Origin: Anaerolineales bacterium
GTDB taxonomy: Bacteria > Chloroflexota > Anaerolineae > Anaerolineales > Villigracilaceae
Reading direction: 5' to 3'
Assembly: GCA_030834895.1 (NCBI GenBank)
Contig: JAUQXA010000054.1
Coordinates: 1 to 64,000, forward strand
Length of the DNA stretch: 64,000 nucleotides
Position 1 is the first letter of the stretch. Each line of letters starts with the position of its first letter. Below the pieces are notes generated by a model that was given only the letters and a program-made list of their open reading frames with translations, searched no databases and was not told where the DNA came from. Both the position numbers and the translations under genes were made by a program. Positions 8,143 through 16,262 of the stretch are shown piece after piece.

Positions 8143-8175
8143 ACTCGGAGTAATTAGCTCCGAGTTTTTGTTTTT
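8143..8175 (+). terminator. Rho-independent terminator after the STAS gene
   Basis: ACTCGGAG pairs with CTCCGAGT around a TAATTAG-type loop, followed by T5-G-T6. Confidence 0.88.
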
Positions 8176-8279
8176 TGCCAATCCATCCAAAAGCAATGTG
8201 TTGTAGAATCAGCACAACAGTCAGAAATTCTTTGTTCACCGAACTCGAATTAGTGGAGACCAAGAGAAGGGAAAGCTCT

Positions 8280-10748
8280 ATGAAGGTTTTTATCAGTTCC
8301 ACCTACAAAGATTTGATCGAATACCGCGCCGCCGCCATCCGCGCCGTGGAAGGGACAAATTATCAAGCCTCCAAAATGGAAGTCTTTGGAGCGCGTCCCG
8401 ACGAGCCTTTAGATGCCTGCTTGAAAGAAGTGGAAGAAAGCGAACTCTTCATTGGCATCTATGCCTTGCGCTACGGATTTATTCCCGAAGGCGCGGACAT
8501 ATCCATCACAGAGATGGAATATGTCCATGCGAAAAAACATGGCAAGACGATTTACTGTTTTCTGCTCGATGAAGAAAATCAGCCCTGGCTGAAAAAATGG
8601 ATCGAGGGCGAGCCTGGCAAATCCAAACTGGAAAACTTCAAACAGCGGATTCAAAAACTCCATGTTTGCGACTACTTCACCACCCCTGACGACCTGAGAG
8701 CCAAAGTGTCTAACGCCCTCAGTCATTATGTAGCCAATCACCACGAACCTGATCCCTCATCACCTATTCCCTATTCACCTCCAAAACCCACTGGCAATAC
8801 GCTTCCTCGCGAATCCTTCTTTGTCGGTCGCGAAAAAGAACGTGACATCATTCTCTCTGCCCTTTCTCCCGAATCCCGAACATGGGGCGCGTTGATAGAC
8901 GGACCCGGTGGAATCGGAAAATCTGCCCTAGCAATTCACGTCGCACACAAAGCAGCAGATTTCGACCGCAAGATCTTCATCACCGCCAAAGTGCGCGAAC
9001 TGACCGCCGAAGGCGAAGCCAAACTGACCGACTTCACCCGCCCGACCTACCTCGCCATGCTGGACGAACTGGGCAAGGAATTGGGCGCAGACGGACTCGA
9101 AAAACTCGCACCCGATGAGCGTCCGGACGAACTGCGCCTCGCGCTGGCGGGCAAAAAGGCGCTGATCATCTTCGACAATTTGGAAACCCTGCCCGAAGAC
9201 GAGCGGACGCGCCTGTTCCAATTCCTCTCACGCCTGCCCGAAGGGAACAAAGCCATCGTCACCTCGCGCCGCCGCACCGACGTGGACGCGCGCATCGTGC
9301 GCCTTGACCGCCTCGCCCGCGACGAAGCCCTGCAACTCATCGCCGAACTCGCCGCGAAATATCCGCGCCTCGACCGCGCCACCCAAAAAGAGCGCGAAGA
9401 CCTGTACGAGATCACCCAGGGCAACCCGCTCTTCATCCGCTGGATCGCGGGGCAGTTGGGGCGCGCAGGCTCGCAGTGCCGCACCATCGCCGACGCCTGC
9501 GCCTTCATTGACAAAGCCCCCAAAGGCAACGATCCGCTCGAATACATCTTCGGCGACCTGTTGGAGACCTTCACCGCAGACGAGACAAAAGTCCTAGCCG
9601 CGCTGACGTATTTCAGCCTGCCCGCCAAACTCAAGTGGATCGCGGACATGACCGACCTGCCCGCGCGCGCCGCCGAGACCGCGCTGGAAGACCTGACCGA
9701 CCGCTCCATCCTGACCTCTGACCTGTCTGCCCAAACCTACTTTTTACCCCCGCTGACAGCGAAATTCATCCGCACCCGCCGCCCCGAAGCCGTAACCCAG
9801 ACAGGCGATGCCCTCGCCGACCGCGCCTACGCCCTTGCCATGCAATATGGGGGTGGAAGAAAAAACTACGACAAATTTCCTGTGTTGGAATCCGAATGGG
9901 ACTTCATCTCTGCCGCCCTGCCACGCCTGCTGACAGGCGACAATAATCGTCTACAAACAGTGTGTGACCAACTCACACATTTTTTGATTTATACAGGCAG
10001 ATGGGATGAAGTACTGTGGCTCTCAGCACAGGCGGAAACTTGCGCTATTTCCAATGAAGATAAAGAGAGTGCTGGTTGGCGGGCATATCGAGCAGGATGG
10101 GTATACTTACTCCGTGACCAGCCTATCGAATTGCTGGCATGTGCTGCTCGCACAGCCGAATATTGGAAAGACAGTACACCACGTACTAAGGCATTTGTTA
10201 TTCAACTACGCGGAAATGGCTACCAACTACAGAAAGATTACCCCGCCGCTCTTGTTGCATACCGCGAAGAACTAGCAATCTATAAATCCATTTCTTCCGA
10301 GAGTTTGGACATCGCTAACGCATTGAACAATATAGCTATTGTAGAACGTCTTAGCGAAGACTATCCTGCCTGTGAACGTGATTACCGCGAAGTGTTACGA
10401 ATTGCCCAAAAAAACAACGATCAAGAGATGGTTGCTATTTCCACAAGCAGCCTGGCGGCACTCGCCCTTGACCGCGAGCAGTGGGCAGAAGCCGAGCCCC
10501 TCGCCCGCGAAGCCCTCACGCTGTCAGAAAAAGTCGGGCGGCAGGAGTTGATTGCGAGCGATTGTCACGTCCTCGCCAAAGCCATTGTTGGGGCACGATA
10601 TATCGTGCCCCAACCCGCGCCCCTACAAGAGGCATTATCCCTGTCCCGCCGCGCCGTTGAGATTTTCACGCGCCTGCGCCATCCAGAGTTGCAGTCCGCG
10701 CAGGAAACGCTGGAGGAGATTGAGGAAAGGATGAAAGACAAAGGATGA
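8280..10748 (+). CDS. DUF4062-STAND NTPase-TPR protein (NLR-like)
   Basis: 822 residues in three parts. Residues 1-110 are a DUF4062 domain (MKVFISSTYKDLIEYRAAAI, then LFIGIYALRYGFIP and EYVHAKKHGKTIYCFL). Residues about 185-520 are a STAND/NB-ARC-type NTPase: P-loop GPGGIGKSALA at about 207-217, Walker B LIIFDNLE at about 295, a sensor TSRRR and a winged-helix-like region. Residues about 560-820 hold tetratricopeptide repeats, for example YPAALVAYREELAIYKSIS. The architecture is that of signal-sensing STAND proteins, some of which are antiphage defence or toxin-delivery regulators; a role here is inference. The start at 8280 is chosen because the DUF4062 motif begins there. GC content is high in the NTPase part and drops after about 9850. 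Two dispersed repeats lie inside the frame: at 8750-8782 (linker SSPIPYSPPKP) and at 10587-10614. Confidence 0.88.
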   Translation: MKVFISSTYKDLIEYRAAAIRAVEGTNYQASKMEVFGARPDEPLDACLKEVEESELFIGIYALRYGFIPEGADISITEMEYVHAKKHGKTIYCFLLDEENQPWLKKWIEGEPGKSKLENFKQRIQKLHVCDYFTTPDDLRAKVSNALSHYVANHHEPDPSSPIPYSPPKPTGNTLPRESFFVGREKERDIILSALSPESRTWGALIDGPGGIGKSALAIHVAHKAADFDRKIFITAKVRELTAEGEAKLTDFTRPTYLAMLDELGKELGADGLEKLAPDERPDELRLALAGKKALIIFDNLETLPEDERTRLFQFLSRLPEGNKAIVTSRRRTDVDARIVRLDRLARDEALQLIAELAAKYPRLDRATQKEREDLYEITQGNPLFIRWIAGQLGRAGSQCRTIADACAFIDKAPKGNDPLEYIFGDLLETFTADETKVLAALTYFSLPAKLKWIADMTDLPARAAETALEDLTDRSILTSDLSAQTYFLPPLTAKFIRTRRPEAVTQTGDALADRAYALAMQYGGGRKNYDKFPVLESEWDFISAALPRLLTGDNNRLQTVCDQLTHFLIYTGRWDEVLWLSAQAETCAISNEDKESAGWRAYRAGWVYLLRDQPIELLACAARTAEYWKDSTPRTKAFVIQLRGNGYQLQKDYPAALVAYREELAIYKSISSESLDIANALNNIAIVERLSEDYPACERDYREVLRIAQKNNDQEMVAISTSSLAALALDREQWAEAEPLAREALTLSEKVGRQELIASDCHVLAKAIVGARYIVPQPAPLQEALSLSRRAVEIFTRLRHPELQSAQETLEEIEERMKDKG
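8750..8782 (+). repeat. Degenerate 'GGTGAATAGGGAATAGG' repeat inside the STAND gene
   Basis: Read on the minus strand the segment is GGTGAATAGGGAATAGGTGA plus GAGGG. It resembles gap sequences at 19018-19045 and 41248-41275 and an in-frame segment at 20420-20460. Here it encodes the Ser/Pro linker between DUF4062 and the NTPase domain. Confidence 0.5.
10587..10614. repeat. 28-bp perfect palindrome inside the STAND gene (GGGGC class)
   Basis: GTTGGGGCACGATATATCGT followed by GCCCCAAC is a perfect inverted repeat within the TPR region and encodes VGARYIVPQ in frame. It belongs to the same class as 12568-12593 and 27106-27133 (GTAGGGGC...GCCCCTAC) and is directly followed by a partial second arm, GCGCCCCTAC. 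Confidence 0.8.
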
Positions 10749-10998
10749 AGGAAGAATGAGGAAGGATGAAGACGGAATGAAAGCAAATGTCGTTGCGAGG
10801 AGCCGCCAGCATTTGTAGGGCGGGACATGTCCCGCCCAAGCGGTGACGACACTTGCACCGCACCCCCTAAAAATCATCGGGGCGATGTGCGTTCGGTGCA
10901 CACTTGCCCTGGCGGGCAGCGCCAGGGGTGCAGGTGAGCAATCTCCTCATTTACAAGAGATTGCTTCACTCGCCCAACGGGCTCGCTCGCAATGACAT
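10728..10998. repeat. Composite of dispersed repeats between the STAND gene and tryptophanase
   Basis: This gap has no gene. It contains, in order, a degenerate GGATGAA run (10728-10780), a 212-base element bounded by ATGTCGTTGCGAGG (10787-10800) and GCTCGCAATGACAT (10985-10998), and inside it the palindrome GGGCGGGACATGTCCCGCCC (10818-10837) plus an inner inverted repeat GCAATCTCC / AGAGATTGC. The outer arms match the element at 60583-60680. Confidence 0.75.
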
Positions 10999-11079
10999 GC
11001 AGCGGCGGGGAATTCATGACATTTGTTACAACAACAAAAATCGGTTTGGTTGTAAAATCCACGTGTCATTGGAGACCGA

Positions 11080-11157
11080 ATGGCAACACACAGGGGCACA
11101 CGCCAGGCTCGCTACCCAAAATTTGACAAAACCTCAAATTTCAGGAGACCCAAATGA
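11080..11157 (+). CDS. Possible 25-codon upstream ORF coupled to tryptophanase
   Basis: ATG at 11080 has GGAG five bases before it and reads 25 codons (MATHRGTRQARYPKFDKTSN, then FRRPK) to a TGA that overlaps the tnaA start as ATGA. The peptide is very basic and has no Trp, so it is not a classical TnaC sensor. It may couple translation into tnaA or be a chance ORF. Confidence 0.35.
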   Translation: MATHRGTRQARYPKFDKTSNFRRPK

Positions 11158-12536
11158 CCCCCAAGTTCTACCCCCCCGAACCGTTTCGCATCAAAGTGAC
11201 CGAACCCATCCGCTTGATTTCGCCAGCGGAGCGTGAAGCCGCGTTGAAGGAAGCGGGCTACAACCTGTTCCTGATGAAGGCGGAAGATATGTTCATCGAC
11301 CTGCTGACCGACAGCGGCACGGGCGCGATGAGTTCCGAGCAATGGGCGGCGCTGATGCGCGGTGACGAGTCCTATGCGGGCGCGCGCTCGTTTCATCGGC
11401 TCAAAGCCGCCGTGGAAGATGTGTTCGGCTTTAAGCATTTTGTCCCCACCCATCAAGGTCGCGCCGCCGAAAACATCCTCGCCGCGTGTCTCGTCAAGCA
11501 GGGACAGTACGTCCCCTCGAACATGCACTTCGACACCACCGACGCCAATATCCGCGCGCGCGGCGGACGCCCGACCAACCTGGTCATCGACGAAGCCTTC
11601 GACCCCGCCAATCCGCACCCGTTCAAGGGCAACATGGACATCGCCAAGCTTCGCGCCTTCATTCAAAAAGTCGGCGTCGAGAAAATCCCCTTCGGCATGA
11701 TCACCGTCACCAACAACGCGGGCGGCGGTCAGCCCGTTTCGATGGAAAACATCAAAGCGGTCGCCGCCGTTTACCGCGAGTTCAACATCCCCTTCTTCAT
11801 CGATTCCGCCCGCTACGCCGAGAACGCCTACTTCATCAAACTGCGCGAGAAGGGTTACGAAAACAAATCGGTCATCGACATTGCCCGCGAGATGTACGCC
11901 CTCGCCGACGGCATGACCATGTCTGCCAAGAAGGATGCCATCGTCAACATCGGCGGCTTGCTCTGCATGAACGACGACGCGCTCTTCCAGCAGGTCAAGA
12001 ACGAGTTGATTCTGCGAGAAGGCTTCCCCACCTACGGCGGGCTTGCAGGACGTGACCTCGACGCGATGGCGGTCGGTCTCTACGAAGGTCTCGACGAATC
12101 CTATCTCGCCTCGCGCCTTGCCCAAACCGCCTACCTCGCGGCACGCCTCAACGACGCGGGCATCCCCACCATCCAACCCGCGGGCGGACACGCTGTCTAT
12201 TTGGATGCCGCTCACGTCTTCCCAAACATCCCGCAGGGAGAATTTCCCGGGCAGGCATTGGCGGTGGAACTCTATCGAGAAGGCGGGATTCGCGGCGTCG
12301 AAATCGGCTCCGTCATGTTTGCCTACCCCGATCCTGATTCTGGCAAGATGATTTATCCCAAGCTGGAGCTTCTGCGACTCGCCATCCCGCGCCGTACCTA
12401 CACCCAAAGCCACATGGACTACGTCGCCGACTGCGCCGCGAGAATCAAGTCACGGGCAGATAAGGTCAAGGGCTACAAATTCACTTATGCCCCCGAATTG
12501 CTCAGGCATTTCACCGCTAGGTTCGACCCGTTATAA
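11154..12536 (+). CDS. tnaA: Tryptophanase (tryptophan indole-lyase)
   Basis: 460-residue PLP enzyme of the tryptophanase/tyrosine phenol-lyase family, which cleaves L-Trp to indole, pyruvate and ammonia. The PLP lysine is the second Lys of MSAKKDAIVNIGG (about residue 260). Other family blocks are VPTHQGRAAENILA, ITVTNNAGGGQPVSMEN, FIDSARYAENAYFI and LLRLAIPRRTYTQSHMDYV. At the position where tyrosine phenol-lyases carry the Arg that binds the phenol OH, this protein has Ile (GIRGVEIGS, about residue 384), as in E. coli tryptophanase, so tryptophan is the likelier substrate. The start ATG has GGAG six bases upstream and overlaps a small upstream ORF. No tryptophan permease is adjacent; the gene stands alone between repeat-rich gaps. 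Confidence 0.9.
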   Translation: MTPKFYPPEPFRIKVTEPIRLISPAEREAALKEAGYNLFLMKAEDMFIDLLTDSGTGAMSSEQWAALMRGDESYAGARSFHRLKAAVEDVFGFKHFVPTHQGRAAENILAACLVKQGQYVPSNMHFDTTDANIRARGGRPTNLVIDEAFDPANPHPFKGNMDIAKLRAFIQKVGVEKIPFGMITVTNNAGGGQPVSMENIKAVAAVYREFNIPFFIDSARYAENAYFIKLREKGYENKSVIDIAREMYALADGMTMSAKKDAIVNIGGLLCMNDDALFQQVKNELILREGFPTYGGLAGRDLDAMAVGLYEGLDESYLASRLAQTAYLAARLNDAGIPTIQPAGGHAVYLDAAHVFPNIPQGEFPGQALAVELYREGGIRGVEIGSVMFAYPDPDSGKMIYPKLELLRLAIPRRTYTQSHMDYVADCAARIKSRADKVKGYKFTYAPELLRHFTARFDPL

Positions 12537-12567
12537 AACAATGCTCTTTCGAGGGCTAAGAATGAGC

Positions 12568-12593
12568 TAGGGGCGGACGGCCGTCCGCCCCTA
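12568..12593. repeat. 26-bp perfect palindrome (GGGGC class)
   Basis: TAGGGGCGGACGG followed by its exact complement CCGTCCGCCCCTA. It lies between the convergent tnaA and plsC-like genes; the TAG stop codon of the latter (12591-12593) is formed by the palindrome's end. Confidence 0.85.
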
Positions 12594-13268
12594 CTGGACG
12601 GGGCTTTTTTCTGCAAGCAATTCCTTCAAGCGCGGATGCTCCGCATACACGCCTCGATATTTTTCCGGAAGGTTCGCCGCCAGACGACACATAATTTCAT
12701 CGGTAGCCTGTCGCATGGCTTGTTCACGTCCCCTGCCATTGGGAATTTCAATTGCAAACGGCTCACCCGCCACAGCGCGGATCTTCGAACGGCGAAATCG
12801 CTTCAGGTTTTCGACCACGCCGCGATCCTCCGTCCCGGTCAGGGAAACAGTCAGCACGGGATAACCGCTTTTCGCAGCGAGAAATGCCGCGCCCGGTTTT
12901 CCCTCCTGCAAGGCTTCGGTTTTCGAGCGCGTGCCTTCGGGAGCAATCACCATCAACCCGCCCTTTTTCATCCGCGCCAGGATTTCACGCAAGGCGGAAA
13001 AATCCGCTTCGAAGCGATTGAGCCAGATTGCATCCACGGCACGTCCCATTGCGCCAAAGAGCGGATGGTTTTTATACTTTTCAGCAATCGCCATGATGAT
13101 GTCCTCGCGGTCGATTGCGTACAATAAAACAGCCGTATCGAGACGTCCCAAATGATTTGCGGCAAGCAAAACGTTGCCCTGCGGAAGTTTTTCAAGTCCG
13201 ACAATTTCAACGTCGGCGATGGTGTCCATTACAAAACGTATGATGGAGCGCAAGGTTTTATATTTCAT
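12591..13268 (-). CDS. 1-acylglycerol-3-phosphate O-acyltransferase family protein (PlsC-like)
   Basis: 225 residues with the acyltransferase motifs NHLGRLD (the catalytic HX4D), a substrate-binding WLNRFE region and PEGTRS. Such enzymes acylate lysophosphatidic acid or related lysolipids at the inner membrane face. The start is the ATG at 13266-13268, which overlaps the stop codon of the upstream paralogue by four bases (ATGA); the upstream extension of the frame is not conserved. The last codons were reshaped by the 12568-12593 palindrome, which supplies the stop. The tandem with a paralogue suggests two successive acylations or different acyl-chain preferences, but this is inference. Confidence 0.88.
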   Translation of the reverse strand: MKYKTLRSIIRFVMDTIADVEIVGLEKLPQGNVLLAANHLGRLDTAVLLYAIDREDIIMAIAEKYKNHPLFGAMGRAVDAIWLNRFEADFSALREILARMKKGGLMVIAPEGTRSKTEALQEGKPGAAFLAAKSGYPVLTVSLTGTEDRGVVENLKRFRRSKIRAVAGEPFAIEIPNGRGREQAMRQATDEIMCRLAANLPEKYRGVYAEHPRLKELLAEKSPVQ

Positions 13269-13948
13269 GAAATCGAAGTTACCTGTCTTTCGTTGAGTAA
13301 TTCCTTCAAACGCGGATGGCTGGCATAATATCCCCAATTCCGCTCCGGCAGCATGACTGCAATACGGCACATGATCTCGTCGGCATATTCCTGCAAGACT
13401 TGCTCGCGATTCTCCCTTGGAAAAGGCGGGAGTGTGAAAGCTTTTCCCGCAGTCAACTTGATGGGCGTGCGGCGCAGGCGTTTGAGGTTACCCCAAAGCA
13501 GCCTGTCTTCACTGCCAGAGATTGCCACCGGCACGATCTGCCAGCCCAGTTTGGAAGCAAGGTAGGCAACGCCGGGTTTGCCCTGCGCCATCTTTTCATC
13601 TCGCGCGCGAGTCCCCTCCGGGGCAATGACCAGAATCTGTCCCTCCGACATCCGCCTCATCATTTCGCGCATGGCTTTCAGGTCGGGGTTGAAACGGTCG
13701 ACAAAAATAAAGTTGAGATGTTTGCCGATCCACCTCAAAAACGGATTCTCTTCCCACTTTTCGCCAACCGGAATAAAAAGATTCCAGGCGTCCAACGCAT
13801 AATATGCCATCGGCGCATCAAAAATGCCGAGGTGATTGACGGCGATCACAAATCCGTCCTTCCCCGGCAAATTTTCGTATCCGACAACTTCCACTTTTGC
13901 AATAATTTTCAGGACAATACGAATCAGCCAGCGTATGAACTTTTTCAT
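13265..13948 (-). CDS. 1-acylglycerol-3-phosphate O-acyltransferase family protein (PlsC-like)
   Basis: 227 residues, clearly related to the product of the overlapping downstream gene. Motifs are NHLGIFD (HX4D), FVDRFN in the substrate loop, and APEGTRA. The N-terminus MKKFIRWLIRIVLKIIAKVEVVGYENLP has a hydrophobic helix that probably attaches the enzyme to the membrane. It shares an ATGA overlap with the next gene, so the pair is one transcription and translation unit. A third family member is encoded at 39273-39938. Confidence 0.9.
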   Translation of the reverse strand: MKKFIRWLIRIVLKIIAKVEVVGYENLPGKDGFVIAVNHLGIFDAPMAYYALDAWNLFIPVGEKWEENPFLRWIGKHLNFIFVDRFNPDLKAMREMMRRMSEGQILVIAPEGTRARDEKMAQGKPGVAYLASKLGWQIVPVAISGSEDRLLWGNLKRLRRTPIKLTAGKAFTLPPFPRENREQVLQEYADEIMCRIAVMLPERNWGYYASHPRLKELLNERQVTSIS

Positions 13949-14014
13949 GAGACAATTTTACACGGTTTTGGCAATTGCCTCACTGCCAGCAGATCACGCT
14001 CGAAGTACAACCAT

Positions 14015-14038
14015 GAAAAAATCCCGCTTTCACGGGAC
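14015..14038 (-). terminator. Terminator of the PilZ gene
   Basis: On the minus strand TCCCG pairs with CGGGA around TGAAAG, followed by six T. It lies about 40 bases after the PilZ stop codon. Confidence 0.8.
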
Positions 14039-14080
14039 TTTCGTCAAACCTTTATTGCCACGCTAACAGGCGTCCAACTT

Positions 14081-14434
14081 TTACATGCCCTGCACGCCAT
14101 AGGTGGAGAACATTTTTACAAAGATATCATAATCGGCCGGATTCATATCCGCAATCTGAAAGCCGACATTATAAACATTGGGGTCGAACGTATCCACCTT
14201 GCACCACTTTGCGCGCGCGGTAAAAGTGATGTAACTCTTGTTGGAGATTTCGCCGGTCTGGTCGATGCGAAGGCGGGAATTCACATTCAACGGGACGGGT
14301 TTAAGACTGTCCAGCTTAAAGCCACCCGTGCTGATATCAGAAAGGTGCCCGAGTAGTTTGCCGGTTGCCTCATCGATCACACGCATATAATACGAAAAAT
14401 GCCGCCGCGACACATGTCGTCGTTCCGTGGTCAC
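14081..14434 (-). CDS. PilZ-domain protein (c-di-GMP binding)
   Basis: 117 residues, a stand-alone PilZ domain. The two c-di-GMP-binding elements are present: the Arg-rich switch at the N-terminus (ERRHVSRRHF, RXXXR) and the DISTGGF motif (D/N-X-S-X-X-G). Translation starts at GTG 14432-14434 with a strong AAGGAGG six bases upstream. No c-di-GMP synthase or hydrolase with intact active site is in the window. The protein probably acts as an effector on motility, secretion or surface structures; its partner is unknown. Confidence 0.88.
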   Translation of the reverse strand: MTTERRHVSRRHFSYYMRVIDEATGKLLGHLSDISTGGFKLDSLKPVPLNVNSRLRIDQTGEISNKSYITFTARAKWCKVDTFDPNVYNVGFQIADMNPADYDIFVKMFSTYGVQGM

Positions 14435-14512
14435 TGATACCTCCTTACAACACTAATAAGTGATATTCAGTATATAGCAAAACGCGGCAGGAATCAAGAA
14501 TTTTATTAAGGT

Positions 14513-15664
14513 CTAGACATCACTCTTTAGTACATGTGTCAGGATGGTCGCGCCCGACCCGCCGATGTTTTGCGCCATGCCGATCCGCGCGCCATCCACC
14601 TGGGTCTTGTCACATTCGCCCCGCAACTGCTGGACAACCTCCACAATTTGATACATGCCCGTCGCGCCGACAGGATGGCCCCGGGCCTTCAACCCACCCC
14701 GGGTGCAGACCGGGATTCGTCCCCCGATGCTGATCTCGTTATCGAGGCCGAGTCGAATTCCTTGTCCTTTTTCCGCGAACCCGCAAGCTTCGAGCGAAAG
14801 CGTGGACATGATGGAAAAGGCATCGTGCAACTCAAAAAAATCAATATCCGCTGGGGATACACCCGCCATCTCGTAGGCTCGCTTTGCCGAGAGATAAGCC
14901 GCCTGCAAAAACATCGGGTCCTTGCGGGAATGGACGGCAATGGTATCCGTTGCGGATGCGGAACCCGCAACGACAATCCGCGGCCTCTTCGTCACCTTCT
15001 CGGCTGGGACAATCACCGCTGCCGCCGCGCCATCCCCAATTGGAGAGGCGTCCAGCAGGTTGATGGGCGTGGCAACCATGGCCGACTTTTCGAATTTCTC
15101 CACCGAAATCTTTTCGTGCAGACGCGCATAGGGATTGTGCATGGCATTGGCATGCGCATTGATGGAGAAGGGCGCAAAATGCTCATGCTTCCAGCCGAAC
15201 TCGTGCATGTAGCGGCGCATGACCAGGGCGTTGATTCCCACGAAGGAGATGCCTTGTTCCACTTCGTAGTCTGCGTCGGCGGCGGTTGCCAGTGCGGCGG
15301 TCACATCGCGCCCGGCTTTGTCGGTCATCTTTTCGACGCCAACCACCAGCGCAGATTCGATGTCGCCTGAGGCGACCGCCATCAGCCCGGCGCGGAACGC
15401 CGCCGCCCCCGAGCCGCAAGCTGCTTCAATCTTCACCGCTTCCTGTTTCCAGAGCCCAACCCAATCCGCCAAAAATGCGCCCAATTGGTTCTGCCCACTG
15501 ACCAGGGGTGAGAGCATGTTGCCCACAAAAAGCGAATCCACTTTTTCGACGCCGGCATCCTGCATGGCGGCAAAGGCGGCGTCGCCTCCAATTTCGCGCA
15601 GGGACTTTTCCCACTGCTCCCCTACTTTTGTTTGACCAATTCCAAGGATGGCTACTTTTCTCAT
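14513..15664 (-). CDS. Thiolase-family protein (acetyl-CoA acetyltransferase / SCP-x type)
   Basis: 383 residues. The nucleophilic Cys is in IEAACGSGAAA (about residue 86), the His of HDAF is at about residue 282, and the second catalytic region is RGGLKARGHPVGATGMYQ. The length and the early AILGIGQTKVGEQWEKSLRE segment match the thiolase group found in archaea and Chloroflexota that often pairs with a DUF35 zinc/OB protein; no such partner gene is next to it here. The C-terminal Cys of classical biosynthetic thiolases is replaced in the NIGGSGATILTHVL end. It probably condenses or cleaves acyl-CoA; the direction cannot be read. Confidence 0.9.
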   Translation of the reverse strand: MRKVAILGIGQTKVGEQWEKSLREIGGDAAFAAMQDAGVEKVDSLFVGNMLSPLVSGQNQLGAFLADWVGLWKQEAVKIEAACGSGAAAFRAGLMAVASGDIESALVVGVEKMTDKAGRDVTAALATAADADYEVEQGISFVGINALVMRRYMHEFGWKHEHFAPFSINAHANAMHNPYARLHEKISVEKFEKSAMVATPINLLDASPIGDGAAAAVIVPAEKVTKRPRIVVAGSASATDTIAVHSRKDPMFLQAAYLSAKRAYEMAGVSPADIDFFELHDAFSIMSTLSLEACGFAEKGQGIRLGLDNEISIGGRIPVCTRGGLKARGHPVGATGMYQIVEVVQQLRGECDKTQVDGARIGMAQNIGGSGATILTHVLKSDV

Positions 15665-15764
15665 GCCGTAAATTCTACCGCATTGCGCTATCAGGAACTA
15701 TCATGAATCCGCGGAAACAAAATCGCGTTCCCCGCGTCCAGTGCGTGCTATACTAAAATGAAGG

Positions 15765-16259
15765 ATGAAAAAGATGATGCGAACTGTTCTTTTATTTGTA
15801 CTTCTCTCCAGCATATTGCTTTCAGGATGTTCACAGACCACAACCTCCCGACCGGCTCAAGCCCCTGAACCAGAGTCAACACCGACTTCATCCAAAGCCA
15901 CTGACGAGTGGACGATCAGGATGACACATTCAGGCGGCATCATGGGGCTTTCCCGTTCCATCGAGGTTTCATCGGATGGGAAATTCACCGTTACAGATAA
16001 CCGCTCAAACAAAACAGTCACGGGGAAACTTGCCGCAGATGACCTGTCAAAGCTGAATGAGTTGCTGATGTCCATCGACAATCATTCCGCCGGTAAACCC
16101 AACGGCATGGTCTGCGCCGATTGTTTTATTTATGACCTCGAAATCCGCAGGGATGGAGAAAGAATTGCAATTCAATTGAATGACCTGAGCCTGCCCAATT
16201 CCGGCTATGGGTCGCTCATAGATCAACTGCGCGGCTTGATGGACACCGCCCTGAAATAA
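15765..16259 (+). CDS. Small lipoprotein of unknown function
   Basis: 164 residues with a lipoprotein signal peptide (basic start, hydrophobic core, lipobox LLSGC), a short Pro/Thr/Ser linker, and a beta-rich domain (about 50-160). Two cysteines in MVCADCFIYDLEI form a CXXC pair in the exported domain. The domain resembles small secreted domains found in many environmental bacteria, but I do not recognise a named family. It ends three bases before the next gene, so the two are probably cotranscribed. Confidence 0.75.
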   Translation: MKKMMRTVLLFVLLSSILLSGCSQTTTSRPAQAPEPESTPTSSKATDEWTIRMTHSGGIMGLSRSIEVSSDGKFTVTDNRSNKTVTGKLAADDLSKLNELLMSIDNHSAGKPNGMVCADCFIYDLEIRRDGERIAIQLNDLSLPNSGYGSLIDQLRGLMDTALK

Positions 16260-16262
16260 TCC

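Noticed and set aside
11080..11157. TnaC-type tryptophan-sensing leader peptide
   Set aside because: It contains no Trp and no Trp-Pro spacing, so classical sensing cannot apply; kept only as a possible coupling ORF.
11112..12413. A 433-codon open frame antisense to tryptophanase
   Set aside because: The plus frame has all tryptophanase motifs. The antisense frame is a by-product of codon bias in GC-rich sequence and has no ribosome site or domain.
13316..14356. A 346-codon plus-strand ORF opposite the PlsC-like and PilZ genes
   Set aside because: It crosses two well-supported minus-strand genes and their terminator; no domain pattern.
14534..15370. A 278-codon plus-strand ORF opposite the thiolase gene
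   Set aside because: The thiolase motifs are complete on the minus strand; the other frame has no recognisable features.
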